A stretch of DNA of 64,000 bases from assembly GCF_000971985.1 (NCBI RefSeq), contig NZ_LAQQ01000005.1:310001-374000 (forward strand), in the 5' to 3' direction. The position numbers were made by a program, and so were the translations under genes. How positions within the stretch are numbered: the first letter of the stretch is position 1; the number at the start of each line of letters is the position of its first letter. The notes under the pieces are model-generated. The model did no database searches. It had not been told where the DNA came from and worked only from the letters and a program-made list of their open reading frames with translations. This DNA is from Paenibacillus dauci. GTDB lineage: Bacteria > Bacillota > Bacilli > Paenibacillales > Paenibacillaceae. Below are positions 1-8,850 of this stretch, piece by piece.

Positions 1-245
1 ATATACTTGGCACTTTCCTCCAGAGAATGCTGCATCGCAGCAACCAGAGATTCGGTAATATGGCTTAATTCTTTGGCGTGAATTTCATTTAACTCCAGCA
101 CTTGCTTCTCAATGGATTGCCGTTCCTGTGTATAGCCGATAAACAGGCAGGACAGCAGAATCACAAAGGAGGTCAGAAATGCCAGGCCGCACATAAATGT
201 TGATAGGCGAATTCCGCGTATCTCGCGATGTGTTACTTTCTTCAT
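1..245 (-). CDS. N-terminus of a membrane-anchored sensor-like protein (partial)
   Basis: Only the first 81 residues lie in the window; the gene continues past the left edge. A good ribosome binding site (AAGGGG) sits 8 bases before the ATG at 243-245. The protein begins MKKVTHREIRGIRLS, followed by one hydrophobic segment (about residues 14-34), and then a polar, helical stretch rich in Glu, Gln and His that would lie outside the membrane. This start is typical of membrane histidine kinases, methyl-accepting proteins or diguanylate cyclases with an extracellular sensor, but the output domain is off the edge, so the class cannot be decided. Confidence 0.6.
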   Translation of the reverse strand, partial: MKKVTHREIRGIRLSTFMCGLAFLTSFVILLSCLFIGYTQERQSIEKQVLELNEIHAKELSHITESLVAAMQHSLEESAKY

Positions 246-360
246 GGCAAAGCCCCTTCAATACCTCTAATTAAAATTATTATCGGTTCACCGGGGCTCT
301 ATAATGAGTACAATCGGTGTATAAAAAAAGGAGTACAGTACTTTTCTATTTACATAGGAA

Positions 361-924
361 TCAAAGCTCAATCTCTCTGATAATACGTGCCGGATTGCCA
401 CCAACAATCATATTATCGGGTACATTTTTGGTAACGACAGCTCCCGAAGCGATAACTGCATTATTGCCAATCGTAATGCCCGGGTTAATGATAGCTCGTC
501 CGCCAATCCATACATTATCGCCGATTGTTACAGGTTTGCCGTATTCCGGTCCAGCAATTCGTTCTAATGGATGAATGGGATGAGCAGCTGTATAAATATG
601 TACTCCCGGAGCCAAAGAGCAATTATTACCAATTCGTACTTCACATACATCCAGAATCGTACAATCAAAATTGGCATAGAAATTCTCACCCACATGAATA
701 TTATAGCCATAATCTACCCGTATATTCGGTTCCATGCTAATATGTTCACCGGTTGATCCCAGAAGTTCCTTGAGCAAACGGGTACGGTCCTCTACTTCCT
801 GCTCGGTTGTCTGATTATACAAGCGAACGGTTTTGCGAGCGTATTCCCTTTCCTGGCTTAATTGCGGATCAGCAGCCGAATATAATTCTCCAGCGATCAT
901 TTTTTCTTTTTCGGTTTTAGTCAT
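361..924 (-). CDS. maa: Maltose/sugar O-acetyltransferase (Maa/LacA family)
   Basis: 187 residues, the normal size for this family. It transfers acetyl from acetyl-CoA to the hydroxyl of maltose, glucose or related sugars in the cytoplasm. Residues about 5-60 form the family's N-terminal helical Mac domain ([17 protein letters not shown]). From about residue 70 comes a left-handed beta-helix of hexapeptide repeats ([33 protein letters not shown]). The catalytic His lies in TAAHPIHP. The C-terminal [13 protein letters not shown] is also diagnostic. It stands alone, reading towards the partial sensor gene, with about 330 bases of AT-rich sequence upstream. Substrate preference cannot be read from sequence. 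Confidence 0.9.
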   Translation of the reverse strand: MTKTEKEKMIAGELYSAADPQLSQEREYARKTVRLYNQTTEQEVEDRTRLLKELLGSTGEHISMEPNIRVDYGYNIHVGENFYANFDCTILDVCEVRIGNNCSLAPGVHIYTAAHPIHPLERIAGPEYGKPVTIGDNVWIGGRAIINPGITIGNNAVIASGAVVTKNVPDNMIVGGNPARIIREIEL

Positions 925-1254
925 CCCTTATTTTCTCCTTTTCTAATTATGATTATACTTTTTAAAAGTATTTTAATTATATACTATAGATTATGCAATG
1001 TTTGTTTGTCCAATATCGTTTGTTGATGTCCTACATTTATATGTAAAACTATAATATACAAGCATAGAATGATCTCTATTATCCAAATTTTAAATGATTC
1101 TTAAAATTGTATGTAAAAAGTTAATAAACTCTGTTTATTCTATCTTTTAAAGGGTAATAAACAAGGTAACAAACGATATTCATGGATGTTTTTGTAGTAA
1201 AAGGTGATAACCCACAGATTGCAACCATACTTCAAGACTAAGGAGAATGTGAAA

Positions 1255-1452
1255 GTGAACGTATTTATCCAGGAAGCCATTCATAACCAGGAACCTCTGA
1301 ACATTCATCTAATCAGTGGTGAGACCTATATTGGCACATGTGAAGCTCATCATAATCCTAATTTCTTTATTATTCATACTAATCATGGAGCACTGACTTT
1401 TCCTTATTGGACAATCAAACGTGTGAAGCCTGATACTCAGCTCCAGCATTGA
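1255..1452 (+). CDS. Small Sm-like (Hfq/LSm-type) protein
   Basis: I place the start at the GTG at 1255, because AAGGAG lies 9 bases upstream (1240-1245). An upstream in-frame GTG at 1204 has no such site. The product is 65 residues. Its core reads LNIHLISGETYIGTCEAHH, then a hydrophobic FFIIHT strand, GALTFPYW, and TIKRVKP. This has the order of an Sm fold: bent strands with a Gly-x-x-x-x-Gly turn (Sm1), then an aromatic-basic-Ile strand (Sm2, compare YKHAIS in Hfq). Hfq is an RNA chaperone; whether this protein binds RNA is inference. It is a lone gene flanked by AT-rich spacers. It could instead be an unrelated small beta-barrel. Confidence 0.6.
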   Translation: MNVFIQEAIHNQEPLNIHLISGETYIGTCEAHHNPNFFIIHTNHGALTFPYWTIKRVKPDTQLQH

Positions 1453-1830
1453 TATAGCATGATCCTCCTGCTTAGGTGATGGAGTCGAATTGAAATTCGG
1501 TTTTATTAGATGTTTCCCCGATTTATTGCATAGTTTGTCTATATATTAACCAACCCACTCTTCTTTTTCGCATTTGTAACTAATACCCTGTCTCTTACTC
1601 TTCTATTTCTTTTATCATTTATTTTCTTTCCTTTACTGGTCTTTGTGTTTAATGCAGTATTTTATAATTTATTCTAATCGCATAGAATGTTTATCGTGGG
1701 CCAGTAACCAAATTGCTGGCCTATTTAATTTGTGTGCTGTTTGGATACCATTATTTCAGATCAGAACACAGCTTGTTTCTGCTTATGGATATACGGTCGT
1801 CTTTTCCGGTTTTGTATAGTCATACAGAAA
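1453..1830. other. AT-rich intergenic stretch with one hairpin
   Basis: No convincing reading frame on either strand. The one structure is an inverted repeat GGCCAG...CTGGCC (1699-1721) followed by TATTTAATTT, a plausible but weak terminator for the Sm-like gene. The rest is low-complexity A/T. Confidence 0.5.
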
Positions 1831-1860
1831 AAGCAGCTCCCCTGAATCAGGGAACTGCTT
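1831..1860 (-). terminator. Rho-independent terminator of the efflux operon
   Basis: Arms AAGCAGctCCC and GGGaaCTGCTT around a 7-base loop. Read on the minus strand the hairpin is followed by a run of T. It lies 35 bases past the stop of the lipoprotein adaptor gene. Confidence 0.85.
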
Positions 1861-1894
1861 GCAACTGAATATTTAATGGTATACGCAATATGAC

Positions 1895-3409
1895 TTAGTA
1901 TTGCGATATCGTTATAGCTGTATTGTCACCCATCAGAGCCAGGTTATTCTCGACAACCTGCTCGCCGTCTTTCAGACCACTAGTAATCAGGGTCTGAGAA
2001 CCGGACTCGCTGCCGATGGTTACTTCTTTGCGTACCGCATGGTCTTTGTTGATAACATATACATAGGCTTTTTTACCGTCTTTTTGGATCGCTTTACTTG
2101 GTACAATAATGCCCTGTTTGGCATCTTTACCGACAAAGCTTACATCTGCCAGCATACCGGATTTCAGTTTGCCGTCTGCATTGGACACTGTGATTTTAAC
2201 CGGATAACCATTACCGCTCGCATCCATCGGATTAATATTTTTCACTTTACCGTTGGTTACGATATTGGAGGAAGCAACACGCACCTGTACCTGATCGCCT
2301 GCTTTGATATTGTTAATTTCATTAGCCGGAACATAGATCAGCATATTGACTGTACTCAGATTCGCGATAACCAGTGAAGACGCAGAAGGACCGGCCATCT
2401 CGCCTACTTCAGCATTTTTGGTTGTAACAATACCATTGATTGGTGATTTAACAACCGTATCATCCAGGGAATCCTGGGCAATCTGTACATTCAGTTGTGC
2501 CTGATCCAGCTTTTGCTGGCTGGCTTGTATACCTGCTGTGCTTTGGGAGACTTCCAGCTGACGCTGTGCGTTGCTGTAACCGGAATTGGCATTTTCATAG
2601 CTGCTGGTTGCATTCTCATAAGCAGATTTAGCTGTAGACAATCCTTTTTGGGCAGTGGACAATGCTTTCTGGGCAGCAGACAGCTGCTCTTCCGCATTGG
2701 CTTTGCCATTAACCGCATTATCATACACTGTCTGCGCACTGACTGCAGCAGCTTGCGCCTGCTCCAGCTCTGCCTGAGTAGCCAGTCCATTGCTTGCGAG
2801 CGACTGGGTACGTGTCAGCGTAGACTTGGCATTGGTCAGTGCTTCTTGAGCTTGTTTGATCGTATTACCGGCTGTAGAGACAGCGGTCTGTGCCTGCTTA
2901 AGCGCTGTTTGCGCCTGATTCACAGAACCCTGCGCCTGGTTAATGCTGCCCTGCGCCTGATTGATAGAGCTTTTGGATGAGATAATGCCGTTTTTGGAGC
3001 TAACGACACCGGAGTTCGCCGAGACCATACCGGTTTCACGGGAATCCTTGGCTGTATTTACGCCTGCTGCAGCTGCTGCTACATTGGATTTGGCAATCTC
3101 CAGATTATTGCGCAGATCATCATCTTCCAGTTTGAGCAGCACCTGTCCTTTTTTAACTTCTGCACCTACATCAACAGCGACTGTAGATACTTTGCCGGAA
3201 ATTTTAGGCATAATATTTACGGTAGCTGATGGCGTTACAGTACCGGTATAGATTTCACCCTGTCCGATAACACCTTGCTGTGCCTGGGCTACTTTTACAT
3301 TCACGTTCATGTCCTGGGCTGCCTGAGTACTAGCATTACCACAACCAGACAGGACAACCGTACTGAGCAGCAGTGCCCCTGCAGTTACTTCCCATTTTCT
3401 AATCTTCAT
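1895..3409 (-). CDS. Lipoprotein membrane-fusion adaptor of an efflux system (HlyD/RND adaptor type)
   Basis: 504 residues. A signal peptide ending in the lipobox VVLSGC predicts lipid anchoring at Cys23 on the outer face of the membrane. A first biotinyl-lipoyl half (about 60-105, VGAEVKKGQVLLKLED) leads into an unusually long alpha-hairpin (about 110-320) rich in Gln and Ala. That hairpin contains 7-residue units such as INQAQGS repeated in tandem, which suits a coiled coil. The second lipoyl half (VVKSPINGIVTTKNAEVGE) and the beta-barrel and membrane-proximal domains follow, ending in GEQVVENNLALMGD. It is the last gene of an operon with an MFS pump (51 bases upstream) and a second, short adaptor. 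Substrate unknown. Annotation as RND-type adaptor is by domain layout only; no RND pump is present here. Confidence 0.85.
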   Translation of the reverse strand: MKIRKWEVTAGALLLSTVVLSGCGNASTQAAQDMNVNVKVAQAQQGVIGQGEIYTGTVTPSATVNIMPKISGKVSTVAVDVGAEVKKGQVLLKLEDDDLRNNLEIAKSNVAAAAAGVNTAKDSRETGMVSANSGVVSSKNGIISSKSSINQAQGSINQAQGSVNQAQTALKQAQTAVSTAGNTIKQAQEALTNAKSTLTRTQSLASNGLATQAELEQAQAAAVSAQTVYDNAVNGKANAEEQLSAAQKALSTAQKGLSTAKSAYENATSSYENANSGYSNAQRQLEVSQSTAGIQASQQKLDQAQLNVQIAQDSLDDTVVKSPINGIVTTKNAEVGEMAGPSASSLVIANLSTVNMLIYVPANEINNIKAGDQVQVRVASSNIVTNGKVKNINPMDASGNGYPVKITVSNADGKLKSGMLADVSFVGKDAKQGIIVPSKAIQKDGKKAYVYVINKDHAVRKEVTIGSESGSQTLITSGLKDGEQVVENNLALMGDNTAITISQY

Positions 3410-3459
3410 TGGTTATTCCCTTTCTTTCTATCTAGAATATCAACCGGCAGAGACACCGA

Positions 3460-4989
3460 TTATACTTTGCTTTCCTGAAGTGTTTCCTTGGCCGCTTTGC
3501 GTCTGCTAATGAACAGGAATACAAACGGAATCGAACAAAACAGCGGGATCGATGATACCAGGAAGGTATCCGCGATGCCTCTGGAATAAGCATCCAGTGA
3601 AATCAGACCTGATACGGTCGAGGTCCAAGAACTGCCCAGCATCGCCTGGAAAGACTGCGCCGCATCTGGCGTAATCGATTCGGAGATCTGCTGGCTGTGC
3701 AGCGCTGTACGGTTCTGCATCAGGAAGGTCAGAATGGCAATCGCCATCGAACCAGCAATTGTACGCACCAGATTGGATGCAGTTGATGCTTTACCGACTT
3801 TATCCCGTGGTACGGCATTCATACCGACGGTAGACAATGGCATCATACAGATCCCGATTCCCATCCCGCGGAACATCAGCACAATTTGCAACCACAGATG
3901 CGGAGTCTGCGGAGTCAGGGTATGCAGATGGTAAGTCATAATACTGGTCAGTGTCAGACCTACCAGACCGATCGGCACGATACCGATCTTGTCAAACAGT
4001 TTACCTGCAAATGGCATCATAACCGCCATCGCAATCGCCTGAGGCAGCAGGATAATACCGGTGTGTACCGGTGATACCGATTGAATATTTTGCAGGAACA
4101 ATGGTGACAGGAAAGTACCGCCATACAGACCCATCATGACAAAACTTGATGTAATAACACTAATAGCAAATTTATAGTTCTTGAACAGTGAAATGTCGAT
4201 AACCGGATTCTCCTGTCCACTTTCGACGAAGATCAAGAATACCAGTGCCCAGAAAGCAATAAAGAACAGGCCGACAATTTTGAAAGAGTCCCAGCCATCG
4301 CTGGAACCGCTAGATAATGCATACAGCAGTGTACCTGCACAAGTTGCTGCCAGCAAAAATCCCAGCAGATCGAACTTGACGATAGCCCCTTTGGGAGGCT
4401 CCTTGATCAGCAGGATAACCATCAGAATAGCAAATAAAGCAACTGGCACACATACGATAAACAGGAAGCGCCAGTCAAACCATTCGATCAGATAACCACT
4501 CAGCGTCGGTCCGATCGCAGGAGCTGCCATAGCGGCAATCCCCCAGATCCCGAGCGCCATACCGATCTGTTCACGCGGAATAATTTTGTAGACGATGGTC
4601 ATACTCAGCGGCATGATAACGCCGCCGCCCAGACCGGCAATAATACGCGCTGCAATCAGCGATGTATCGCTCCAGGCAAATATGCAGAATACAGTTCCCA
4701 GTGTAAAAAGACTGAGCGCTGCGATCAGAAACTTTTTATATCCGATGCGCTGCTCCATGAATCCCGTAATCGGAACAATGATTCCCGAAGCCAGTGTATA
4801 GCCCGTAATAACCCATTGAATTTTCGTCGTGGTTGAACCCAGATCTGTCGTCAGCTGAGGAATCGCCACGTTGATCAGACTGTTATTCAGAATGGCGACG
4901 AACGCCCCCAGTACAATGGCAAAAAAGGCTAACCAGCGTTCTCTGGGTGAATCACTGGGAGGAGCAGCGGCGATTTCATTAGTAGCCAC
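3460..4989 (-). CDS. EmrB/QacA-type MFS multidrug exporter (DHA2, 14 TM)
   Basis: 509 residues with about 14 hydrophobic segments, the layout of the DHA2 drug:proton antiporters. Motif A-like and motif C-like signatures are visible: NNSLINVAIPQLTTDL in TM1, ITGYTLASGIIVPITGF in TM2 and GIAAMAAPAIGPTLSGYL in TM5 (antiporter motif C). Translation starts at GTG, with GGAGGGG about 7 bases upstream. It lies 16 bases after the short HlyD protein and 51 bases before the lipoprotein adaptor. The three therefore form one operon behind a TetR regulator, comparable to the Bacillus YhbJ-YhcA pair. It probably exports a toxic amphiphile or drug; the substrate is not predictable. Confidence 0.9.
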   Translation of the reverse strand: MATNEIAAAPPSDSPRERWLAFFAIVLGAFVAILNNSLINVAIPQLTTDLGSTTTKIQWVITGYTLASGIIVPITGFMEQRIGYKKFLIAALSLFTLGTVFCIFAWSDTSLIAARIIAGLGGGVIMPLSMTIVYKIIPREQIGMALGIWGIAAMAAPAIGPTLSGYLIEWFDWRFLFIVCVPVALFAILMVILLIKEPPKGAIVKFDLLGFLLAATCAGTLLYALSSGSSDGWDSFKIVGLFFIAFWALVFLIFVESGQENPVIDISLFKNYKFAISVITSSFVMMGLYGGTFLSPLFLQNIQSVSPVHTGIILLPQAIAMAVMMPFAGKLFDKIGIVPIGLVGLTLTSIMTYHLHTLTPQTPHLWLQIVLMFRGMGIGICMMPLSTVGMNAVPRDKVGKASTASNLVRTIAGSMAIAILTFLMQNRTALHSQQISESITPDAAQSFQAMLGSSWTSTVSGLISLDAYSRGIADTFLVSSIPLFCSIPFVFLFISRRKAAKETLQESKV

Positions 4990-5005
4990 TAAAGACCCCT
5001 CCTTC

Positions 5006-5659
5006 TTAGGATGTGTGAATTTTCACTTCAACGTTACTGCCCGGAATGAGCTTCATGTCTTTCGGTACGCTGAGCGCAATTTCTACAGGAATACGCTGGG
5101 TGACTTTGTTAAAGTTACCACTTGTATTCGTTGCCGCAATCGAGGCGAATACCGAATTCGATGCTTGTCCGACTTTACGTACTTTACCTTGAATCACTTG
5201 ATCACCAGCAGCGTCCAGTGTAATATCCACAAGTTCGCCTGGCTTAATGCGATCGATATCGGTTTCTTCAATATTGGTGGATACATACAGATTTTTCATA
5301 TCCGCCATGATTGCTACAGCAGAACTTGGGGAAGCAATCTCGTGTTCTTTGGAATAGACTTTGATGACGGTACCGTCGATAGGTGCGCGCAGCACGGATT
5401 TGCTGATCGCGCTGGACTCCAGTCCGGATACATTTTGCTCGGCGATCGGTTCATTGCGTGTCAGCACGTCGCCTTCTTCTACATCGATATGATCGATTTC
5501 TGCCGTGATTTGCGGCATGACTTTGTATTGATCCGCTGTAATGCGGGCATCATCACTTTTCACATAATGTGCGCCTTGATACCAATAGTAGTACACCAGC
5601 GTGCCACCACTAATAACCAGTAACACGACTAGAATGGATAAAACAATCTTTCTACTCAC
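5006..5659 (-). CDS. Short HlyD/EmrA-family adaptor
   Basis: 217 residues, starting with GTG preceded by AGGTGGAG. One N-terminal membrane helix (about 5-27, IVLSILVVLLVISGGTLVYYY) is followed by a lipoyl-like domain split by only a dozen residues where typical EmrA has a long coiled-coil hairpin. The second lipoyl half reads SVLRAPIDGTVIKVYSKEHE, and a beta-barrel domain ends in PGSNVEVKIHTS. This compact form suits a bacterium without an outer membrane. It is upstream of the MFS pump by 16 bases and surely co-transcribed. Having both this and a long lipoprotein adaptor in one operon is uncommon. Confidence 0.88.
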   Translation of the reverse strand: MSRKIVLSILVVLLVISGGTLVYYYWYQGAHYVKSDDARITADQYKVMPQITAEIDHIDVEEGDVLTRNEPIAEQNVSGLESSAISKSVLRAPIDGTVIKVYSKEHEIASPSSAVAIMADMKNLYVSTNIEETDIDRIKPGELVDITLDAAGDQVIQGKVRKVGQASNSVFASIAATNTSGNFNKVTQRIPVEIALSVPKDMKLIPGSNVEVKIHTS

Positions 5660-5844
5660 TTACTCCACCTCTGCTGTTCAGATAATTTTGGTCCTTCTAC
5701 AGACATGCTGCGCACAAGTTGTTAACGCAACATGCCTAAATGCTAATTCTTGAATTTAAGATAGCTAACACCAGTATATGATCGTTCCCGGCTTATCCAC
5801 TCTCGCCTACAAGAATATGTACTTGTATGAATCGACGCAACCTG

Positions 5845-6489
5845 CTACTCGGACATATCACCCGAAGGTGCATAAAGACCTCTTTTTAGCAGATCCAGCT
5901 CCAAAGCAAAATTGCGAAGCACCTCTTCATAATCCGCTTCCCCCGCAAAAAATTGGATAAAGTTCTGAATAATAATAGCCCGCAGGATTTTGATCAGATG
6001 AAAAAGTTCTTTCTCATCCCTGATATTCAGTCCTGTCCGGTTGATCAGACTCATGTAGCTTCGATAGAAGTCACGAATCCGCTCAGTGGTCGTGGGATTT
6101 TTCACATCCAGAATCAGCTTGTATTCAATCTTGTAATTCATGTTGAGGAAAATATTACGTGCGAAATCACGATGTTCGTGGTGCATAAACCGGTGCAGTG
6201 TCGATTCAAAAAATTCTGCCGATGAGGCAAACAGATCGCCCTTGTGCTTGACCGCCATAGACATCATCAGCTCGCGGTTGCTGGCGCTGTGCTCCTCCAG
6301 AATGTAAAAAAACAAATCCGCCTTGTCTTCAAAATACTGATAAAAACTACCACGCGGAATGCAGGCGTCCTTGATAATATTCGCAATCGATGCATCCGCC
6401 AGCGAAGCCCTGGAAAATTCACGCATTGCTGCATTCATCAGGTTTTGCCGCTTTTCCTCCGGCAGGTTAAAAAAGGTTTTTGTTGGCAT
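5845..6489 (-). CDS. TetR/AcrR-family repressor of the efflux operon
   Basis: 214 residues. The N-terminal helix-turn-helix covers about residues 10-55 (RQNLMNAAMREFSRASLADASI, then GSFYQYFEDKADLF, the classic TetR recognition helix end). The remaining helical domain would bind a ligand and dimerise. The ATG follows GGAGTGAATGT. The gene lies immediately upstream of and in the same direction as the adaptor-pump-adaptor operon, separated by 185 bases, so local control of efflux is the natural reading. A perfect 13-base palindrome about 130 bases upstream is a candidate operator. Confidence 0.88.
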   Translation of the reverse strand: MPTKTFFNLPEEKRQNLMNAAMREFSRASLADASIANIIKDACIPRGSFYQYFEDKADLFFYILEEHSASNRELMMSMAVKHKGDLFASSAEFFESTLHRFMHHEHRDFARNIFLNMNYKIEYKLILDVKNPTTTERIRDFYRSYMSLINRTGLNIRDEKELFHLIKILRAIIIQNFIQFFAGEADYEEVLRNFALELDLLKRGLYAPSGDMSE

Positions 6490-6619
6490 ACATTCACTCC
6501 ACTGCCTCCCGCAACCTCCGGTTGATGATGCCGATCAGAGTTTGCTGCTGTACGCAGAATATTCCATCAGATGTAGGCAGGCATAATTTGTTGTAAAAAG
6601 TTACATAAAGAATTATATG

Positions 6620-6632
6620 TGACACGGTGTCA
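6620..6632. promoter_or_regulatory. Candidate TetR operator (perfect palindrome)
   Basis: TGACACGGTGTCA, six-base arms around one G. It resembles the TGACA-n-TGTCA sites bound by many TetR-family repressors. It lies upstream of the efflux TetR gene in AT-rich promoter-like DNA, and a further TGTGTCA follows directly. Binding is inferred. Confidence 0.5.
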
Positions 6633-6850
6633 TGTGTCAATATTGTTATTGAAATTAATACATATAAGGTGGCAAATTCTTGTTAGAAGCAGTCGGATGT
6701 ATAGACTTTTATACACTCAGACTAGTTGGTAACTGCTAGCTAAGAGTAATCCGTATTGAAAAACTGTCTGATAACCACTAGAGGTATCCGATTTGATTAG
6801 CAGCTGTTCCGCAGGCCAGCAATTTTATTTATGAAAGGACTGTTTATAAT

Positions 6851-6907
6851 AAAATGCCAATCATTTTCAGTATCTGCGAACAGCAGGCTGAATATAATTG
6901 GCATTTT
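6851..6907. terminator. Long interrupted inverted repeat
   Basis: AAAATGCCAAT and ATTGGCATTTT (11 perfect base pairs) enclose a second pairing TTCAG/CTGAA and an inner CTG-CGAA-CAG tip. The structure lies between the divergent-free ends of the GGDEF gene and the TetR promoter. It may be a terminator or a small structured RNA; there is no strong T run. The rest of 6640-7067 has no gene. Confidence 0.45.
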
Positions 6908-6982
6908 GGAAGAGCATATAGGATTTGAAGTTGGCTTATAGTAGTCGTTACGGCAGCATTAATGATCGGATGATATCCCATA

Positions 6983-7060
6983 GCTTATTGCTTATTGCTT
7001 ATTGCTTATTGCTTATTGCTTATTGCTTATTGCTTATTGCTTATTGCTTATTGCTTATTG
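6983..7060. repeat. Tandem heptanucleotide repeat, about 11 copies of GCTTATT
   Basis: 78 bases made of identical 7-base units with no visible interruption. The array begins 8 bases beyond the stop codon of the GGDEF gene, so on the transcript it is the immediate 3' untranslated region, read as AGCAATA units. Copy number should be unstable by slippage. Seven is not a multiple of three, but the array is outside the reading frame. Confidence 0.95.
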
Positions 7061-7067
7061 TCTAAGC

Positions 7068-8645
7068 CTACAGCTCATGGACGCGAAAGTGAATACCTCG
7101 ATGCTGCTGTCGCTTGATACTATACATCTGCTGATCCGCATAGCGCAGCAGACCGATCATATCAGCAGCATCCTCCGGATAAATCCCTAGTCCCGCAGCA
7201 AAAGAAACGGGAATTTCCATATCCTCCTGCCGGAAAACTTTATCGTTCAGCAGCGATAGTCGGGTATGCACCATCTGGGCTGCATCGACATGCTCCGGAC
7301 AGGCGAGCAGCATGACAAACTCGTCACCGCCGATGCGGCCGACGACATCCCCCGGTTTTTGTGCCAGCATACGCAGCTGTCTAGCGACATACTGCAAATA
7401 TTGATCCCCAGTTATATGACCGTACGTATCATTGATTGGTTTGAAATGATTCATATCGATCATCACCAAGACAAAGCGCTCGCCGCCAGCTATTTTGATC
7501 TGTAGCTGTTCCTCCACTGCTGCCCGGTTATATAATCCGGTAAGTGCATCATGATGTGCACTGTACTTGTAATTTTGCTCAGATTGGATGAGACGACGCT
7601 CGGCTTCCTTGAGCGAAGTTACATCCGTCAAATGCAGCACGAACAATTCTTCATTCGCCTCGGTAATCAGATCAATACCTGCTACCAGATCCAGACGGCT
7701 CTGTCCCTGCCTGATCACATGCATCTCCAGATGAGTCACACTGTCCGGCTGCTCCAGACAGGAAGACAGCATCTGCTGAAGTGACTGTCCATCAGCAAAT
7801 GTAAAGTGCTGGGGAATCTGATCTGCCGGAGTATCGGCAAACCAGCGCTGTGTACAGGGATTGATTTCTTTCACATTCCCTTTGAGATCCAGCATTAGAA
7901 TAGGATTGGGGGCAGACTCGAACAGAATCTGAAAGCGTTTGTGATAATCGGGCATGATATTGTATTTGCCAATCAGATGACGCAGACGCATCGCCCACAC
8001 CAGATAACCGATAAAATACAGGATCATCGATATCCTCGTCACGATTATACCGCTTTGAAGCAGTGTGGTAATCAACGCAAATGTACCGAACAGCTGGAAA
8101 TCATTAAGCACCAGCCAGCGATAGATGACTTTACGCCGTGGCTCTCGGGTACGCAGCCAGCTATAGGCAAGCAGCAGCACAGACAGCAAAATATATCCGA
8201 TAATGAACGTAATCGATACCAGCAAATACGTTGGGTGCAGTGGACTGCGACCGTCGGTTACATGCTCGTTATACAGTAGATGATGATCCCAGGTGACGAG
8301 AAAGTACAGCCATAATCCATAAGGTGACGCATATACCAGCGGCAGCCATTTACGAAACCTGTATGTAACCGAATCGCCCAGCAGAATGCTGAGATGCACC
8401 AGTGTACAGACGAACATCAACAGCGCAGGTGCACTTCCGTACAGCACCAACTGCATCTGATGCTGTGGCAGTAAAGACGTTTTTAAATACTCAAATAAAA
8501 AGTACATGACCAGCGCCATCATCATTAGCGCGGCTACACGATTGATTCTGCTTTTCCGGTTGCGATAAATCAGTGTAATCGCCATATAAAGGAAAAAATA
8601 GGTAGGTAGCTGAATCGTCAAAAAATCCATGAACAGATCGTTCAT
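7068..8645 (-). CDS. Membrane PAS-GGDEF diguanylate cyclase
   Basis: 525 residues. Seven or so membrane helices fill residues 10-220, a 7TM-like sensor. A PAS domain (about 233-345, RFQILFESAPNPILMLDLKG) and a GGDEF domain (about 360-520) follow. The active site RIGGDEF is intact at 439-443, and the substrate-binding DALTGLYNR is present, so it should make cyclic di-GMP from two GTP. The product-inhibition I-site, normally RxxD five residues before GGDEF, reads KPGD, so feedback control may be weak. No EAL domain. It is transcribed alone, behind the bidirectional terminator at 8851-8927. The signal sensed is unknown. Confidence 0.88.
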   Translation of the reverse strand: MNDLFMDFLTIQLPTYFFLYMAITLIYRNRKSRINRVAALMMMALVMYFLFEYLKTSLLPQHQMQLVLYGSAPALLMFVCTLVHLSILLGDSVTYRFRKWLPLVYASPYGLWLYFLVTWDHHLLYNEHVTDGRSPLHPTYLLVSITFIIGYILLSVLLLAYSWLRTREPRRKVIYRWLVLNDFQLFGTFALITTLLQSGIIVTRISMILYFIGYLVWAMRLRHLIGKYNIMPDYHKRFQILFESAPNPILMLDLKGNVKEINPCTQRWFADTPADQIPQHFTFADGQSLQQMLSSCLEQPDSVTHLEMHVIRQGQSRLDLVAGIDLITEANEELFVLHLTDVTSLKEAERRLIQSEQNYKYSAHHDALTGLYNRAAVEEQLQIKIAGGERFVLVMIDMNHFKPINDTYGHITGDQYLQYVARQLRMLAQKPGDVVGRIGGDEFVMLLACPEHVDAAQMVHTRLSLLNDKVFRQEDMEIPVSFAAGLGIYPEDAADMIGLLRYADQQMYSIKRQQHRGIHFRVHEL

Positions 8646-8850
8646 TCAACACGGTCCTCTCAATGGGAGTATTCAGAATAAAGCCTATACTACTTTCCGA
8701 TTTACATGATCCATAATGTTTTTCGCAACAGTATAAGTTTCTATTACAATTATCGTAAGGAATTAAATGACTTTTGACAACAAAAATCGTCTCAAAACAC
8801 AAATTTGCTGCTCTGCGCTGCATTTGTCTGGATATTGTCCCCAAACGAGG

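Noticed and set aside
5778..5960. Small plus-strand reading frame beside the TetR gene
   Set aside because: It overlaps the 3' end of the TetR gene on the other strand; no binding site.
6983..7060. Possible CRISPR array
   Set aside because: The unit is 7 bases with no spacers; it is a simple tandem repeat. No cas genes are present.
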